A DNA stretch of 64,000 nt from Mesorhabditis belari. Taxonomy: Eukaryota > Nematoda > Chromadorea > Rhabditida > Rhabditidae. The notes under the pieces are model-generated. The model was not told the DNA's origin, did not search any database, and saw only the letters and a list, made by a program, of their open reading frames with translations. Shown in pieces: positions 20,965 to 32,142 of this stretch; within the stretch, counting starts at the first letter, position 1, and each line of letters opens with the position of its first letter. The position numbers were made by a program, and so were the translations under genes. The stretch is taken from the NCBI GenBank assembly GCA_958450365.1, contig CAUEEP010000908.1, positions 248,001 to 312,000 on the forward strand. The letters run 5' to 3'.

Positions 20965-23900
20965 CTAAAACTTTCCATTGTTTTCGTCAACTTTTTTCTC
21001 TTGTTCTTGTTGTACCGACTTTTCTTCAGCCCAAGGCAGGACTTCAGCTGAAATTCTTGATTTTTTAAACTTTATTAATGAATAAACTAGTAACTTAGTT
21101 AAAACATTAGTTAAAGTTTAATTTTTAATTTCCAAAACCCTCACACGATCCCCAGAACAGAAAAATAAGACCAGCGACGATTTGACAACAAGCAGCCGTT
21201 CCATAAACGATCAGCCACCGATTCTCGATTTCCTGAAAGTTTTCGCTTAGGAATAATTTAATAATTAGGAATATTTTGTCAATTACTGAATATCAAATGA
21301 AAAATCAAACGAGCTTTTCAAATAAAACCCACCAAATAACTCGTCAACGCTAATGAGAGTGGCGCTGCAAGATTGCCAAATCCGCCCAAGATTTGACCTG
21401 CAAATTGGAGTTGAACAATGTTTATAAAGATTTTATCTATAAAAACTGTATACTTATTTATTTTGTTTGAAAGTTGATTGTATCTCAATTGAAAATCTTG
21501 TATGTGCAAATAGTTTCACCCATTGAAGTGATTGTTCCTGTGTAGGCGGGCGCGATCGAGATCACCGACGTGTAATACCCTGGAGACAGGCAAGAAAAGG
21601 TTAAACCTAAAAAGTTAAACCTTTTGTATAGAAGAGTGTCGAAATTTTGTACAAATGTACAGTAATCCATAGGCCATACTGCTTATAATAACTACCGTAA
21701 ATACTGTAATAGTACCCCACCCCCATAATGACGGTGCGGAGTGTTGTGTAGTCTAGCTTTGAACGAGTTTTCCTCGACACTGGTTTATGCTACAATGCGC
21801 GCTTAGGTATCAAAAAGTAGCTGAAATTCAGGGATATTTTTTGATACCAAAGACACATTTTTTGAAAGTACGGGTGCTTTGAAAAAAATGAAATACTAAA
21901 AAACTTTGGCGACTACCCGACTGTACGAGGGGGGTACTATTACAGTATTTACGGTAAGAACATACGAAAATAAGAATTTGATTTGAGAGCTAACTTCTAG
22001 TTGATAGATCGGACCTGCCAAGTCTATCAGAGCTAAAATATCAGAGCAGATCAGAGCTAAAAGCTAATTTCTATGCAATCAGGTCCCCTTTAATTCATTT
22101 TCCCTTTATTTTGTCTCCGAAGAAAGCGTTTTTTGAGTGTTCGATTGTATTTGCTATTTTCTATTATGATTGTATGCATTTTCTCCCCAAAAACACTCAT
22201 AATTTCACCCAGACAAAGGCATAATGAGGGTGCGGAGTGTTGTGTAGTCTAGCTTTGAACGAGTTTTTCTCGACACTGATTTAAGCTACAATGCTCGCTT
22301 AGGCATCAAAAAATAGCTGAAATTCAGGGCTATTTTTTGATACCAAAGATGCATTTTTTGAAAGTACGGACGCTTTGAAAAAAATGAAATACTAAAAAAC
22401 TTTTGCGACTACCCGACTGTACGAGGGGGGTACTATTACAGTATTTACGGTAATTAATTTCACAAAAATGAAAAAAAAAGGAGCCCGAACTGAACGAACG
22501 CGAAGCTTAAAATGGGTTTTTAGAGTACGCAAAGTTACGAAAAACAAACAACGGCATATCATCTATTAGGTTGGTGCAAAAGAAATTTCGGTCGATATAA
22601 AATGTTCTTATTTTTTTAATCTGAAGAGCTTATTTGATGTTCTTTTGTGCATTTGTACTCTTGGATATTTACTTTATTTTCGCATTTTTTCAAAGTCAGA
22701 GCTTTCACTTTTTAATTGATTTTTGCTTTAGATCATGGTGGATCAAAAGTATGTTCTGCGCACGTGTCTTCTCTATGACTTCAAAATGGGCAAAAACGCT
22801 GCTGATTCACATCGTGATCTCTGTTCCGCCTTTGGAGAACAGGTTATCACCGAAAGATCATGCCAGCTCTGGTTTGCCCAATTCCGAGATGGTAATGAGT
22901 CCCTTGAAGACGAATCGCATGGACATCGTGCCACAGCCATCGACAACAATGAATTGAAGCTGATCCAATGCAAACAACACGAGAACTTGCCAAACATCTC
23001 CAATTCAACAATTGTACGCCATTTGGAAATAATTGGAAAGACAAATCGTAATGGACAATGGGTTCCACATCAATTGAGTGTTGAGAATCTGGGAGCACGC
23101 GTTTCGATCAGCCATATCTTGCTCCATAAGTCGAAAAGAAGCCATTTTTTTTGAGAATATCTTGACGATGGATGAGAAGTGGATTCACTTTGATAATACT
23201 TCTCGAAAAAGACAATGGCTGAGCAAAGGTCAAGCGCCAATTCCAACTCCAAAGCCGGATTATCATGGGCGCAAAGTGATGTTGTCTTGCTGGTGGAATA
23301 TCAATGGACTTGTTCATTTTGAATTATTAGAGCCCGGAAAAACAGTCGATTCATCTTATTTTATTCAACAACTCAAGAAGGTTGACGAAATTTTGCGTGA
23401 AAAAGGCCTAAATCCCTCAACTATCAACTTTCTCCGTGATAATGCTCCAGCTCACACGGCAAAAACCTCTTGTAAGGAACTAGAGAAGCTAGGATGGAAG
23501 GTCTTACCACATGCGCCGTATGGTCCAGACTTAGCACCCTCCGATTTTCACCTTTTCAGATCGATGCAACATTCCCTTGAGAATTGCCAGTTTAAGAATG
23601 CAAAAGAAGTCGAAAATTGGGTGACCAACTACTTTGCATCACAGAATCAAGCGTTCTTTGAGAAGGGGATCCGCAATCTGAAGCAACGTTGGAGGGATGT
23701 CATAGATAATAATGGTGCTTATTGTTTTAAATAAATTGTTATCTAAAAAAATTTTGGATGACTTTAATGTTTGTTGACTTTGTTTGTAAAAAAACGAAAT
23801 TTCATTTGCACCAACCTAGTAGTAATTGATTACGGTATCTTATTCATCGACTTTTTTAAACTTGTATATTGAATTTTACTGTCTACAGAGCAGTGGCAAC

Positions 23901-26900
23901 CCGCTACAAGTTTCATTTTAGGCTGAATACTTTAACACAATCAATCTCCCGGTCCCGGAAATCCTAGTGTACAATTTTTTTCAATCCAAAACCCATCTTG
24001 AACTAAAAGAAGATTGTTAAAAGGAATGGCAAAGAAAGATTTCCGGATAGATTTCCGGATTGATCCCTGGATACCTTTTTACTTCTTTTTGCTCCTTTTC
24101 GCTTTACGGTCAGAGCCTGATCCTGAGCCTGAGCCTAAGCCTAAGCCTGAGCCTAAGCCTAAGCCTAAGCCTAACCACTAAGCTATCTGGCATCTTTTTG
24201 CCAGAGATGAAAGAGGAAATACAAAGGAAAAGAGAAAGAAAGAGAAGGGTACTATTACAGTATTTACGGTAAGTTTTTGAAAAGCCCAAACTCAAACCGA
24301 TTTCCAATCTTGAGAACATCATAGTATTATCAAATGAACCTGTTAAAGCTGTAAATCAAATCAACAACAACCAATACGGATCTACGGTAACTAAGTTTTC
24401 AATAATTTCTTCAAATTGCGCCTTTTCCTTAAAGCCAAATGCTGTACTGACCATATAATATCATAAACGGTATCGCGATCGATGGTCGTTCACATGTTGG
24501 AATTGAAACGAGTAAAAGTAGACCGATTGCCGAGCCAAAAGAACCTTAATCAAACCGTTTAATCAAATTATGTTAAACTCACTGACTGACTGGAAAATTT
24601 TCCCGAGCTTTGTAGCATTTATGCCTTTTGTTCTCTTCAAATAATCTGACAAAATTCCCATTGTGTTCTTTGAGAGAAACTCGGCACAGAAAGGGATCAT
24701 TGTGTAGAAACCGTTCTAAAAGAAAAAAGTGGCTAGATTTTCATTTAAAAGTCTTTTTGATTTTAAGGTTACGTAAACTGATGGACATAATTTTATGTTC
24801 ACTTGGATTTTTGTGATTTTCCTTTATATTAGGTTGTCCGGAAATATTGGGTTGGTGAATTGAAAGCTGCGGGATTTTGAACTAAAATTTATTCAACATA
24901 AAACCATAAATTCATTCCAAATAATTTCCATTATTATTGACGACTTCTGGCCATTTTACAGGCAATTTGCGGATTCTTCTTTCGTAGTAGGATTTTGGTT
25001 TGTGTGTGAGACAAGTGTGAGACTCAAAAATGGAGGACTGGAGATGTCAGCCGTCAGCCCAGTTTGAGCACTTTCTTCAAAAGAAACCCATTTTGATGTC
25101 ATTGGAAAAGTCGTAGAGATTCAAAAATTAGCCTTATAGCCAAATTTTCAAAAAGATACACTTAGTAGTTTCGCTTAAAATGCAAGTTTTGTTTTCATAA
25201 ATGTTTTTCTATCAATTAAGCTAGACATTTATAAGAAGTTTGATGTTAGTTTTATATTTATGCTCTACTTTTATAATCTACTATATATAAAGCAGAAGAG
25301 ACGTGCGTCCTCCATCTGTCCGCATCCATTGGCAAAAAGGAGCGCGGGCTTAGATTGCGTGGAAAACGTGGACCTCTCCAGTGAGCGACGCAACGTTCGT
25401 GCGTTTTGTCGACGTTTTGTGCGAAAGTGCTCAAACTGTCACATATGACAATAGCCGGCAGTTTTCAATTCACCAACCCAATAATTGAGAATATCTCATT
25501 GATTGATGTGTGTTTGTTTATGTTTTTAGCAATAAACAGTTTTGTGACAAAAACCGACATTACTTTTTCCGGAACCTAATATTACTGCAAGTACAAGATT
25601 TTAAAAACATTTGCTGTACGTAGATGTTCAACGTTATCATTGAATTTCAATGTTTTTGTATAGCTTTGTATAGCATTTTGTATAGCAAATCTATAACGAA
25701 AACCATAACAGCTTGACTCACATAGTGCATCGGCAGCAAAAGAACTTCTTTGAGAAAAGTCGGCAAAAAGAGTTGATTGAGGTTGAGGACGAAATTTGAA
25801 GAGAAATTGCAGAAATTGCAAGCGAACACTTCTTTTGACAACAAGATTTCTTTCCAGGGCATTGTTATGTTTTTCTAGAATTGAAACTAACAAAAAAATT
25901 ATCTAGTTTCGGTACCGAAATTTTCTTTGTCGATTTAGTGTGAAGCTCTAGATATTTCTTCTCATCTTCATTGACGAAACGACTCTTTTGAGGCCAATTT
26001 GTGACAAGGAGACCACACAAAATACACCAAATTGTGCCCATTATAGCTAGAATATGTAGCTAAATAGCTAATTTGATTAGAATGTTACCAAAGAAATAGA
26101 AGATTGAAGGCCAGCCAAAGACGGATAAGCACAAGAAAGAGCTGATCAAAGAGGAGCCACCAGCTGCTAGCTAAAAACTTGTTCTAAATACAGTAAAGTC
26201 TTCTACGGACTATGGTAAACATGCTTTTTGCTTAAAAAAGCCTTCTAGAAAGTTCTCAAGTTCTAGTAGGTAGTTCTCAAGGTAAGACAAGCTTCGTTAG
26301 TATTAGATCCATTACTCATCTATGATTTGAACTTCTGACTCAACAAGTATTAGGTTGTCCCATAAAAACCCAGAGATTTTGAATTTCATTTATTTTTAGC
26401 ACATAGAAACAACGAAGAATCAGAATCAAATTATATATTTTCCAGATGAATTTATAACTTTTCTCCAACGTTTGGGTAGCTTGTCAATCCCCCGTTCGGT
26501 AAAATCCAAGCGGGCGCGAGCGAAAATAGTCGTCCAATTCGTCCTCGAATTCGCTCTCATCTTTGAACTTTTACCAGAAGAGACAGCGACAAGGGCAACG
26601 TCCGGAGAATACGGTGCATGAGGAAGGATATTCCAGTGTAGGTTGTCCTTCACAAAATCGATCGATCTTTCTGATTTGTGGGAGCTTGCGCCATCCTGAA
26701 GAACAAAAACGGGGCCGTTCCATTTGTTTTCATAGAGTAACCTTTGCGACTTTTGTTCCACTTTTTCATATGATTTAGATAAACACGATGTTGAAATTTT
26801 GCCTCGGTTAAGAAGTTCCCAGAGAAGGATGCCTGTTGAACACCAGTCGACACACAAGATCGCTTCTTTTCGTGGATCTTCCGTTTTGGCAGCATTTTAC

Positions 26901-29900
26901 ATGCTTGCCCTTTTTCAATCACTGCCGTTGTAACACTCGACCACGTAGAAAACCCACGTTTGTTCGTGGTGATGTGTTCGAAAGTCGAAGCCGACATGCC
27001 GGTATTCGCTCCACGAATGGTTGCATGTCCGCTTTCTTTTGACTTGGATTGTTTCCGATCTTTCGTATGGAATTTAGCGTTGTTTTCTACGATTTCTTTC
27101 CACTTTTCGCAGTCATGGCTACACAGTCATCCATCCACAGTAACTTCCAACCAATTCTCCGGTTGATCCATCGGGGTTTTGCAGGAATCGGTGCCTCAAA
27201 ATAGATCGATCCACTTTCCAGGGGTCGGCCGCTTCTCCTCTTCCGTTTGATCCTTGTGTTGTCCGTCTTGAATCTGTGAAACCATTCCTATGTAGTACTC
27301 GTTCCAACGATTTTGTTGCCATAAAATTGATTGATTTCTTGTGTTGCTTTGGCCGCTGAAATCCCTCTAGAAAATCATTGGAGCAGTTGGGTGTGAATTT
27401 CTTCTCGAGTTGGCTTCATTCGATCGACTGCAACTCTCTTCTCATGTCGACCCCTAAAAAATGAATGCTAGTGCAAGAAAGAAGAAAGTTTTAGCATGAA
27501 AAAGAAAAAAAGATGAATGCAAAACGTAGTGTTGTGAGCGAGTAGTGATTAAAACAAAAAATCTCTGGATTTTTATGGGGCAACCTAATATATGATCTAA
27601 TAAGTATATGTTCTAATTTCTAGTACTAGTCGATTTTCTAGTACTAAACACAAGAACTACAATCAGGAATTTGATTGCTGTTTACTTTTGTGCTTTTATC
27701 AACTCAATACCTGAATTCCTGATGTATAAATCCCTGTAATCGTCGCTTTTTCATTTCGTGGAAACCATCTAGCAGCCAAACTGTTTAAGCAAGGAAAGAT
27801 AAAACTCTAAAATCTTGACGTCAACCAAAATTTCAAATCCACTTACATCAACCAATCCAAGTAAAAGTCGCAATGAGAAGAAAGACCAAAATGAGTGATT
27901 GGCAATGATTGGAGAGAGATAACCAATCATTGTGTAGATCAGAGATGCCGCTAAAGTTGAATTTCTATTTCTATTAGGTTGTTCGGATATAAACGAGCGT
28001 TTGCACTGCTTAACTCGTGAGGAAGCCATTTCCCGCATTTGATCGTCTTTCCAATGGCGTGGAGATGGAGTAGAATTTGAACATAGAAACTGTTGAGCAA
28101 GTTCACGCGTCGTTTGACATGGATCTGACGCCCTCAAAGTATCGTCGTCTAACGCTTGAGGTCGACAAGAGTGTTCATCATCCTCGAGACTTTCATCACC
28201 ATTCCGAAAGCGTTAGAACCATCGGCATCGGCATCGGCTTTCGGACAACACATCATTCCCAAATGCTTTGACCAAATCTCGATTGGATTCCGTGTTTTAC
28301 CTAGTTTGAAGTCGTAAAGTAGGCAGACGCGAACTTGATATATTTGACGTCGATCATCTTTAGATGAAGCGGTGACAAATTAAGAATAAAAACTCTAAAA
28401 AGAAATCGTCATAAAAAAAAAGAAGTCGTCAATAATTATGGAAATTATTTGGAATGAATTGATGGTTTTATGTTGAATAAATTTGAGTTCAAAGTCCGGC
28501 AGTTTTCAATTCACCAACCCAATAGAATTTGAACATAGAAACTGTTGAGCAAGTTCACGCGTCGTTTGACATGGATCTGATTCGATTGCAGCCCTCTAAT
28601 TATCGTTGTCTACCGCTTGAGGTCGACCAGAGTGTTCATCATCCTCGAGACTTTCATCACCATTCCGAAAGCGTTGGAACCAGGCTTGGCATCGGCTTTA
28701 CATCATTCCCAAATGCTTTGACCAAATCTCGATTGGATTCCGTGCTTTGCCTAGTTTGAAGTCGTAAAGTAGGCAGACGCGAACTTGATTTCTGAAGTCG
28801 GTCATCTAAAGCAAGAAAAAAAGATCTTAAAAATAAGAAATTATCCGTTTAAAAAGATTCCAAATATGCACAAGTTAGCGTACTTTTAAATACAGAAAGA
28901 CATTTTTTAAAAGCTTCTCTCACAACAATAAGTTTAGCAACGCTTGTTTATATCCGAACAACCTAATATTTCAAATTTATATTTTCATACCAATCAACGA
29001 CTTTTTTGGTTCAAAACGATCCACAATGTATCCGGCAAAGAAAGCGGTGACAAATGAAGAATAAAAACTGGCGGAGAAAAGAAGAGATTGCATTGAGGGA
29101 CTCCAATCGAGATCACCCTGAAATTTCTCAGATTCTTGATTATTCTATAACTAGTTAGATCCATTTTACAATGGGAATCCAATAGAGATCACCCTGAAAG
29201 TTCTCAAATTCTTGATTATTCTAGAATTAGGAAAGTTAGATCCATTTTACATTGAGATTCCAATCGAGATCACCTTGAAAGTTCTCAGATTCTTGATTAT
29301 TCTATAACTAGTTAGATCCATTTTACACTGGAGCGCTCAATCAAGCAAGCCTTAATCTTAAAAAAAAACAGAGGTAACATTCTGGGATAATCATGTACTC
29401 AATCGTGTAACGAAATGGTGATTCTACTTTAATCAATGGTTCAATTACCCGACCCACACCATCTTTGTAATGCATTTTGTACTTACATGATTGTAAACAT
29501 GTAAACGTATCTTTTCGGAAGCACCAAAACATATTTGCAACATTCTAGGATGACCTTAGAAAGAGTCACAACTACCCCAGCTGCTGATTATTTTTTTCTT
29601 TGATACCGGTTTACCATGTTTTATTTCACAACTCACATTATATCCCATCACTGTCAGATTACCACTGGATCGCTCACATTTTGCAGAGCTGAACGCAATT
29701 GAGACGAGTGAACTGTTACCATGTGATACTGATGCAAATTTTGGTTTTACCTAGAAGCTTGAATGAACCCAAAATTCCTTTTTTAGTTCTAGTAACTGAA
29801 CTAAGAAGGGAAGGATGATTGGGTCCAGTGGCCTTTTTCGATGATATATATGATCTTACAATGGAATGACAATCCTCATTTCATCATGAGATCTATCGAA

Positions 29901-31301
29901 TGATGGTATCACTCATCCCAAAGGATCACTTCCATTCTCTAGCCATTCACTTGCTAGTTCTTAAACTCTTAGTTCAATTACTAAAATCTTACAATGGAAT
30001 GAGGATTGGGTCCGGCCAGGCTTGTGGTCTTTTAGATTATTTGATGCAGAATTTTACGTTGATTCTAATGATGTAAAAAAGATTAGCTGCCGAATACTCA
30101 TAATTGTGATTTATCCTATCTTAAATATTAGCACAACCATCTTTTTTCTATAAAATCAAACAAATTCTAACATTCAAATGCAAATTTATCATACAACAAT
30201 GCAAAATGATCCAAACTTAAAATTCCATGCAAAAAAAAACATCAAAAATTTAGTAGAAAAGAAAATAATGAAGAGAAACTATTCACTATTTAAAAGCAAA
30301 GGAAAAAAACAAAAATAGACATTGAGAAGCTATTAAATGTTTAACAAGAATGACAAACGACAATCGAATGATGGAAAAAGACTGAAAAAGAAGAGAAAAG
30401 AACGTAGAATGCAAATTTTACATTTGAATTTTCATATCATTTGAATCAGCGTAAAATCCTGCGTCGAATGATCTAGATGTCGTAGCCGTTTACGAAATTC
30501 AGCCGCTAACGAATCATTGGTTAAAGGCTAGCCGTTTACGAACGATTACCAACGATTACGAACGATCGTTAGCGGCTTCGGCTACCGCTAACGGCTACCG
30601 CTAACGGCTACCGCTAACGGCTACCGCTAACGGCTACCGCTAACGGCTACCGCTAACGGCTACCGCTAACGGCTACCGCTAACGGCTACCGCTAACGGCT
30701 ACCGCTAACGGCTACCGCTAACGGCTACCGCTAACGGCTACCGCTAACGGCTACCGCTAACGGCTACCGCTAACGGCTTACCGGGCGAAGGTTCTACCAA
30801 TGAGCTACACCAACACGTGCCCCATTGCCGTCAGCGTAGGTCCTTATGCTTTACTCTCCTTTATGAGAATGGACCCGATTGCGTCTGGTAGCCGTTAGCG
30901 AAAAATTTCATTCGTTAGCTGTTAACGAATCATTCGTTAACGGCTGAATTTCGTAAACGGCTACGACATATATATCATCGAAAAAGGCCACTGGACCCAA
31001 TCATCCTTCCCTTCTTAGTTCCATACAACTTTACCATACACGGAATTTACCATACACGGAATTTACCATACACGGAATTTACCATACACGGAATTTACCA
31101 TACACGGAACAAGCTCCAACAATCCTTCAACAATCCTCCAACAATCCAACAACAATCCAACAATTAACAAACCATGCACGGAATTGCCATATTCAAATTC
31201 AGTCTCATTGTCCACACCGCCCATAATCCAAAAGTCAACAAAAGACCGAAGCGAAGACGAAAAGATTTCAGGGAAAATAGCGGTGATTTTATTTCACTCA
31301 T
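20965..31301 (-). CDS. SLC17-type MFS anion transporter, gene C (14 exons over 10.3 kb, intact)
   Basis: Exons in coding order: 31173-31301, 29637-29750, 28991-29117, 27847-27950, 27711-27806, 26089-26170, 25916-26046, 25722-25874, 24583-24715, 24452-24544, 21520-21606, 21333-21397, 21145-21232, 20965-21047. All phases agree: 494 residues. Exon lengths match gene B almost one for one. Landmarks: TMRLNLNMAIPCM (TM1 Arg kept), GYIVDRFEPKK (altered motif A), LLLGLVDSFIFPCLNSL, RWFPRNEKAT, FGWPSIFYFF, MPWKEILLSKE, CLSPGYYTSVISIAP, Lys/Glu-rich C-tail. The usual Glu-Gly of the TM4-5 signature is Asp-Ser here, so transport properties may differ. Introns contain two mariners, several MITEs and an interstitial telomere repeat. 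It is the largest of the three purely because of insertions. Confidence 0.87.
21693..21956. mobile_element. MITE with TACCGTAAATACTG ends, in an intron of gene C
   Basis: Terminal repeats TACCGTAAATACTGTAATAG / inverse, about 264 bases, with inner arms TTCAGGGATATTTTTTGATA. Non-coding. Confidence 0.85.
22218..22452. mobile_element. 5'-truncated copy of the TACCGTAAATACTG MITE
   Basis: Shares GTGCGGAGTGTTGTGTAGTC onward with 21735-21956 and ends ACAGTATTTACGGTA; the left terminal repeat is missing. Confidence 0.8.
22566..23819 (+). mobile_element. Mariner element, full length but frameshifted, in an intron of gene C
   Basis: Terminal repeats TTAGGTTGGTGCAAAAGAAA / inverse with TA flanks. Transposase from 22735 (MVDQKYVLRTCLLYDF) to 23734 with all three catalytic Asp of DD34D visible: MDEKW, RDNAPAHTA, GPDLAPSDFHLF; also WWNINGLVHFELL. 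Broken by one extra T in an 8-T run at about 23147-23154 and by two indels near 22960-23010, where DPMQTTRELAKHL is found out of frame. Oriented opposite to gene C. Recent but dead. Confidence 0.92.
24117..24180. repeat. Interstitial telomere-like repeat (TTAGGC)n
   Basis: On the plus strand about ten units of GCCTAA with some GCCTGA variants, i.e. the nematode telomere hexamer TTAGGC read in reverse. It lies in an intron of gene C just before a fragment of the TACCGTA MITE end (24249-24271). Confidence 0.8.
24829..25582. mobile_element. Nested MITEs in an intron of gene C
   Basis: Outer ends TTAGGTTGTCCGGAAATA and CCGGAACCTAATA (mariner-type). Inside, 24847-25480 is a GGGTTGGTGAATTG-family MITE whose right half is replaced at about 25217-25425 by the CTATATATAAAGCAGAAGAG repeat also seen at 50950-51145. 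Three layers of insertion. Confidence 0.75.
26351..27588 (-). mobile_element. Mariner element, degenerate, in intron 5 of gene C
   Basis: Terminal repeats TTAGGTTGTCCCATAAAAAC / CCCCATAAAAATCCAGAGAT type. Minus-strand reading 26857-26426 has WELLNRGKIS, second catalytic Asp in LQDGASSHKS, HAPYSPD, and C-terminal LPKRWRKVINSSGKY. The third Asp motif is damaged (PDVALVAVSS where PDLAPSDYHL is usual), and upstream parts sit in other frames. Same strand as gene C. Confidence 0.85.
27974..28974 (-). mobile_element. Mariner relic with internally duplicated segment, in an intron of gene C
   Basis: Ends TTAGGTTGTTCGGATATAAA / inverse. Minus-strand remnants include SDPCQTTRELAQQFLCS and GNG-type residues. 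A segment of about 240 bases (GAATTTGAACATAGAAACTG ... AGTAGGCAGACGCGAACTTG) occurs twice, at 28073-28340 and 28527-28792, separated by one end of a GGGTTGGTGAATTG MITE. Confidence 0.75.
29097..29340. repeat. Three tandem copies spanning the acceptor junction of gene C exon 3
   Basis: Unit about 75-80 bases: CCAATCGAGATCACCCTGAA ... TTAGATCCATTTTACA. The first copy holds the real junction at 29117/29118; the second keeps an intact TTTCAG acceptor plus the first exon codons, the third has it weakened. Confidence 0.85.
30562..30780. repeat. 13-bp satellite (CTAACGGCTACCG)n
   Basis: About 16-17 nearly identical units inside a foldback element. GC-rich against an AT-rich background; the unit is derived from the element's own terminal motif GTAGCCGTT. 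Confidence 0.93.
30779..30832 (-). other. tRNA 5'-half-like sequence beside the satellite
   Basis: Minus strand reads GTTGGTGTAGCTCATTGGTA then GAACCTTCGCCCGGTAAGC: a good pol III A box (TAGCTCATTGG) and an anticodon-stem-like part. The T arm with B box is not present because the satellite starts there. Likely tRNA-derived debris rather than a working tRNA. Confidence 0.35.
31030..31110. repeat. Five tandem 16-bp units copying gene C exon 1 donor region
   Basis: Unit TTACCATACACGGAAT; on the minus strand this reads ATTCCGTGTATG then GTAAA, a near copy of the real exon 1 end and donor (ATTCCGTGCATG|GTTTG at 31173). Confidence 0.88.
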
Positions 31302-32140
31302 CGATTCAGAAAAAGCAATCGATCAAAAGGAAATTTTTACTAATCAATGAAACGATTGAACTTTCAATGCTATCCTTTTCGTATCTTTGATTTGAAATTT
31401 CTCTCAAAACTTTTGCTTAATCTGTCACTTTTTACACTTCATCTCAAACATATCAAAAGATTTTTTTTGATTGCTTTAAACAATATTATACTTTTTGTAA
31501 AGTTTTAAGTTTGTCGAGTGAATAGCATTGCTTACAAATGTAAGAATATCTGTTCTGGATAAGATGTGCCTCTATCCCTTGATTCAGGCAGAATATTTAT
31601 TAAAGCATAGAATTAAAGCATTATTAAAGCATACAGAAAAGTTGAGGGAGAAATGTTTAGAAATGTCGATGTTTTGGCTGATCACCCCTAAAAGACAAGA
31701 ATTCGATGAGAACCGCTCTTTTTAAATCATTTTACTACAGGGTGTTCCAAGAGTTCTGTAAAGTTCCAAGATAACTCTTTGTAAAAGCAGCTAGCAAATG
31801 TCTAACTTATTTCAAAAGCGGTAAACGTTATATAGAGATCTGAAGCCCGGAATCTTGGCTACATCTACATATCAAAAGTCTTGGATTGGAGTCACATAAC
31901 TCATGTGACAAATGTTTGAGTGAGCACTACTCGGTCGCTGCTGGCTAGCTAGGTGTCATTCAGCTAGCTTGTGGCTGGGGAAATCGTGGAAAGATTTTGG
32001 AGGAAAAGGATGATTCAGAGGGAACATTGATCGATAGATTTCAAAGATAAATAAACTTTAAGAAGTTCCGAACAATATCCCCGAGCGGTTCCGTGCTCTG
32101 TTCTGTTCTCGATCCGTTCAAGGTCATAAGATTTTGATTT
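31302..32140. other. Upstream region of gene C, no clear gene
   Basis: A 65-codon open frame at 31528-31725 (plus) has no recognisable motif. A GGGTGTTCCAAGAGTTCTGT sequence at 31740 looks like a transposon terminus without a visible partner. Promoter elements of gene C presumably lie here but none was identified. Confidence 0.3.
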
Positions 32141-32142
32141 TT

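Larger units (their letters stand above)
29798..31024. mobile_element. Composite foldback unit holding a GTCGTAGCCG element and a 13-bp satellite
   Basis: Outer arms of about 55 bases (ACTAAGAAGGGAAGGATGAT ... CTTTTTCGATGATATATATG) at 29798-29855 and inverted at 30970-31024. Inside, 30475-30974 is a GTCGTAGCCG-family element (GTAGCCGTTTACGAAATTC / inverse). No coding frames of note. Confidence 0.75.

Noticed and set aside
24060..24322. LSLSL- and RLRLR-rich frames
   Set aside because: Translations of the TTAGGC telomere-like array.
28077..28759. Two small plus-strand proteins beginning MNIETVEQVHASFDMD
   Set aside because: They lie antisense to decayed mariner transposase and owe their similarity to a duplicated repeat segment.
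30562..30780. CRISPR-like regular repeats
   Set aside because: Units are contiguous 13-mers without spacers, in a eukaryotic foldback element; a satellite, not CRISPR.
30779..30832. Functional tRNA gene
   Set aside because: Only the 5' half is tRNA-like; the T arm and B box are replaced by satellite.
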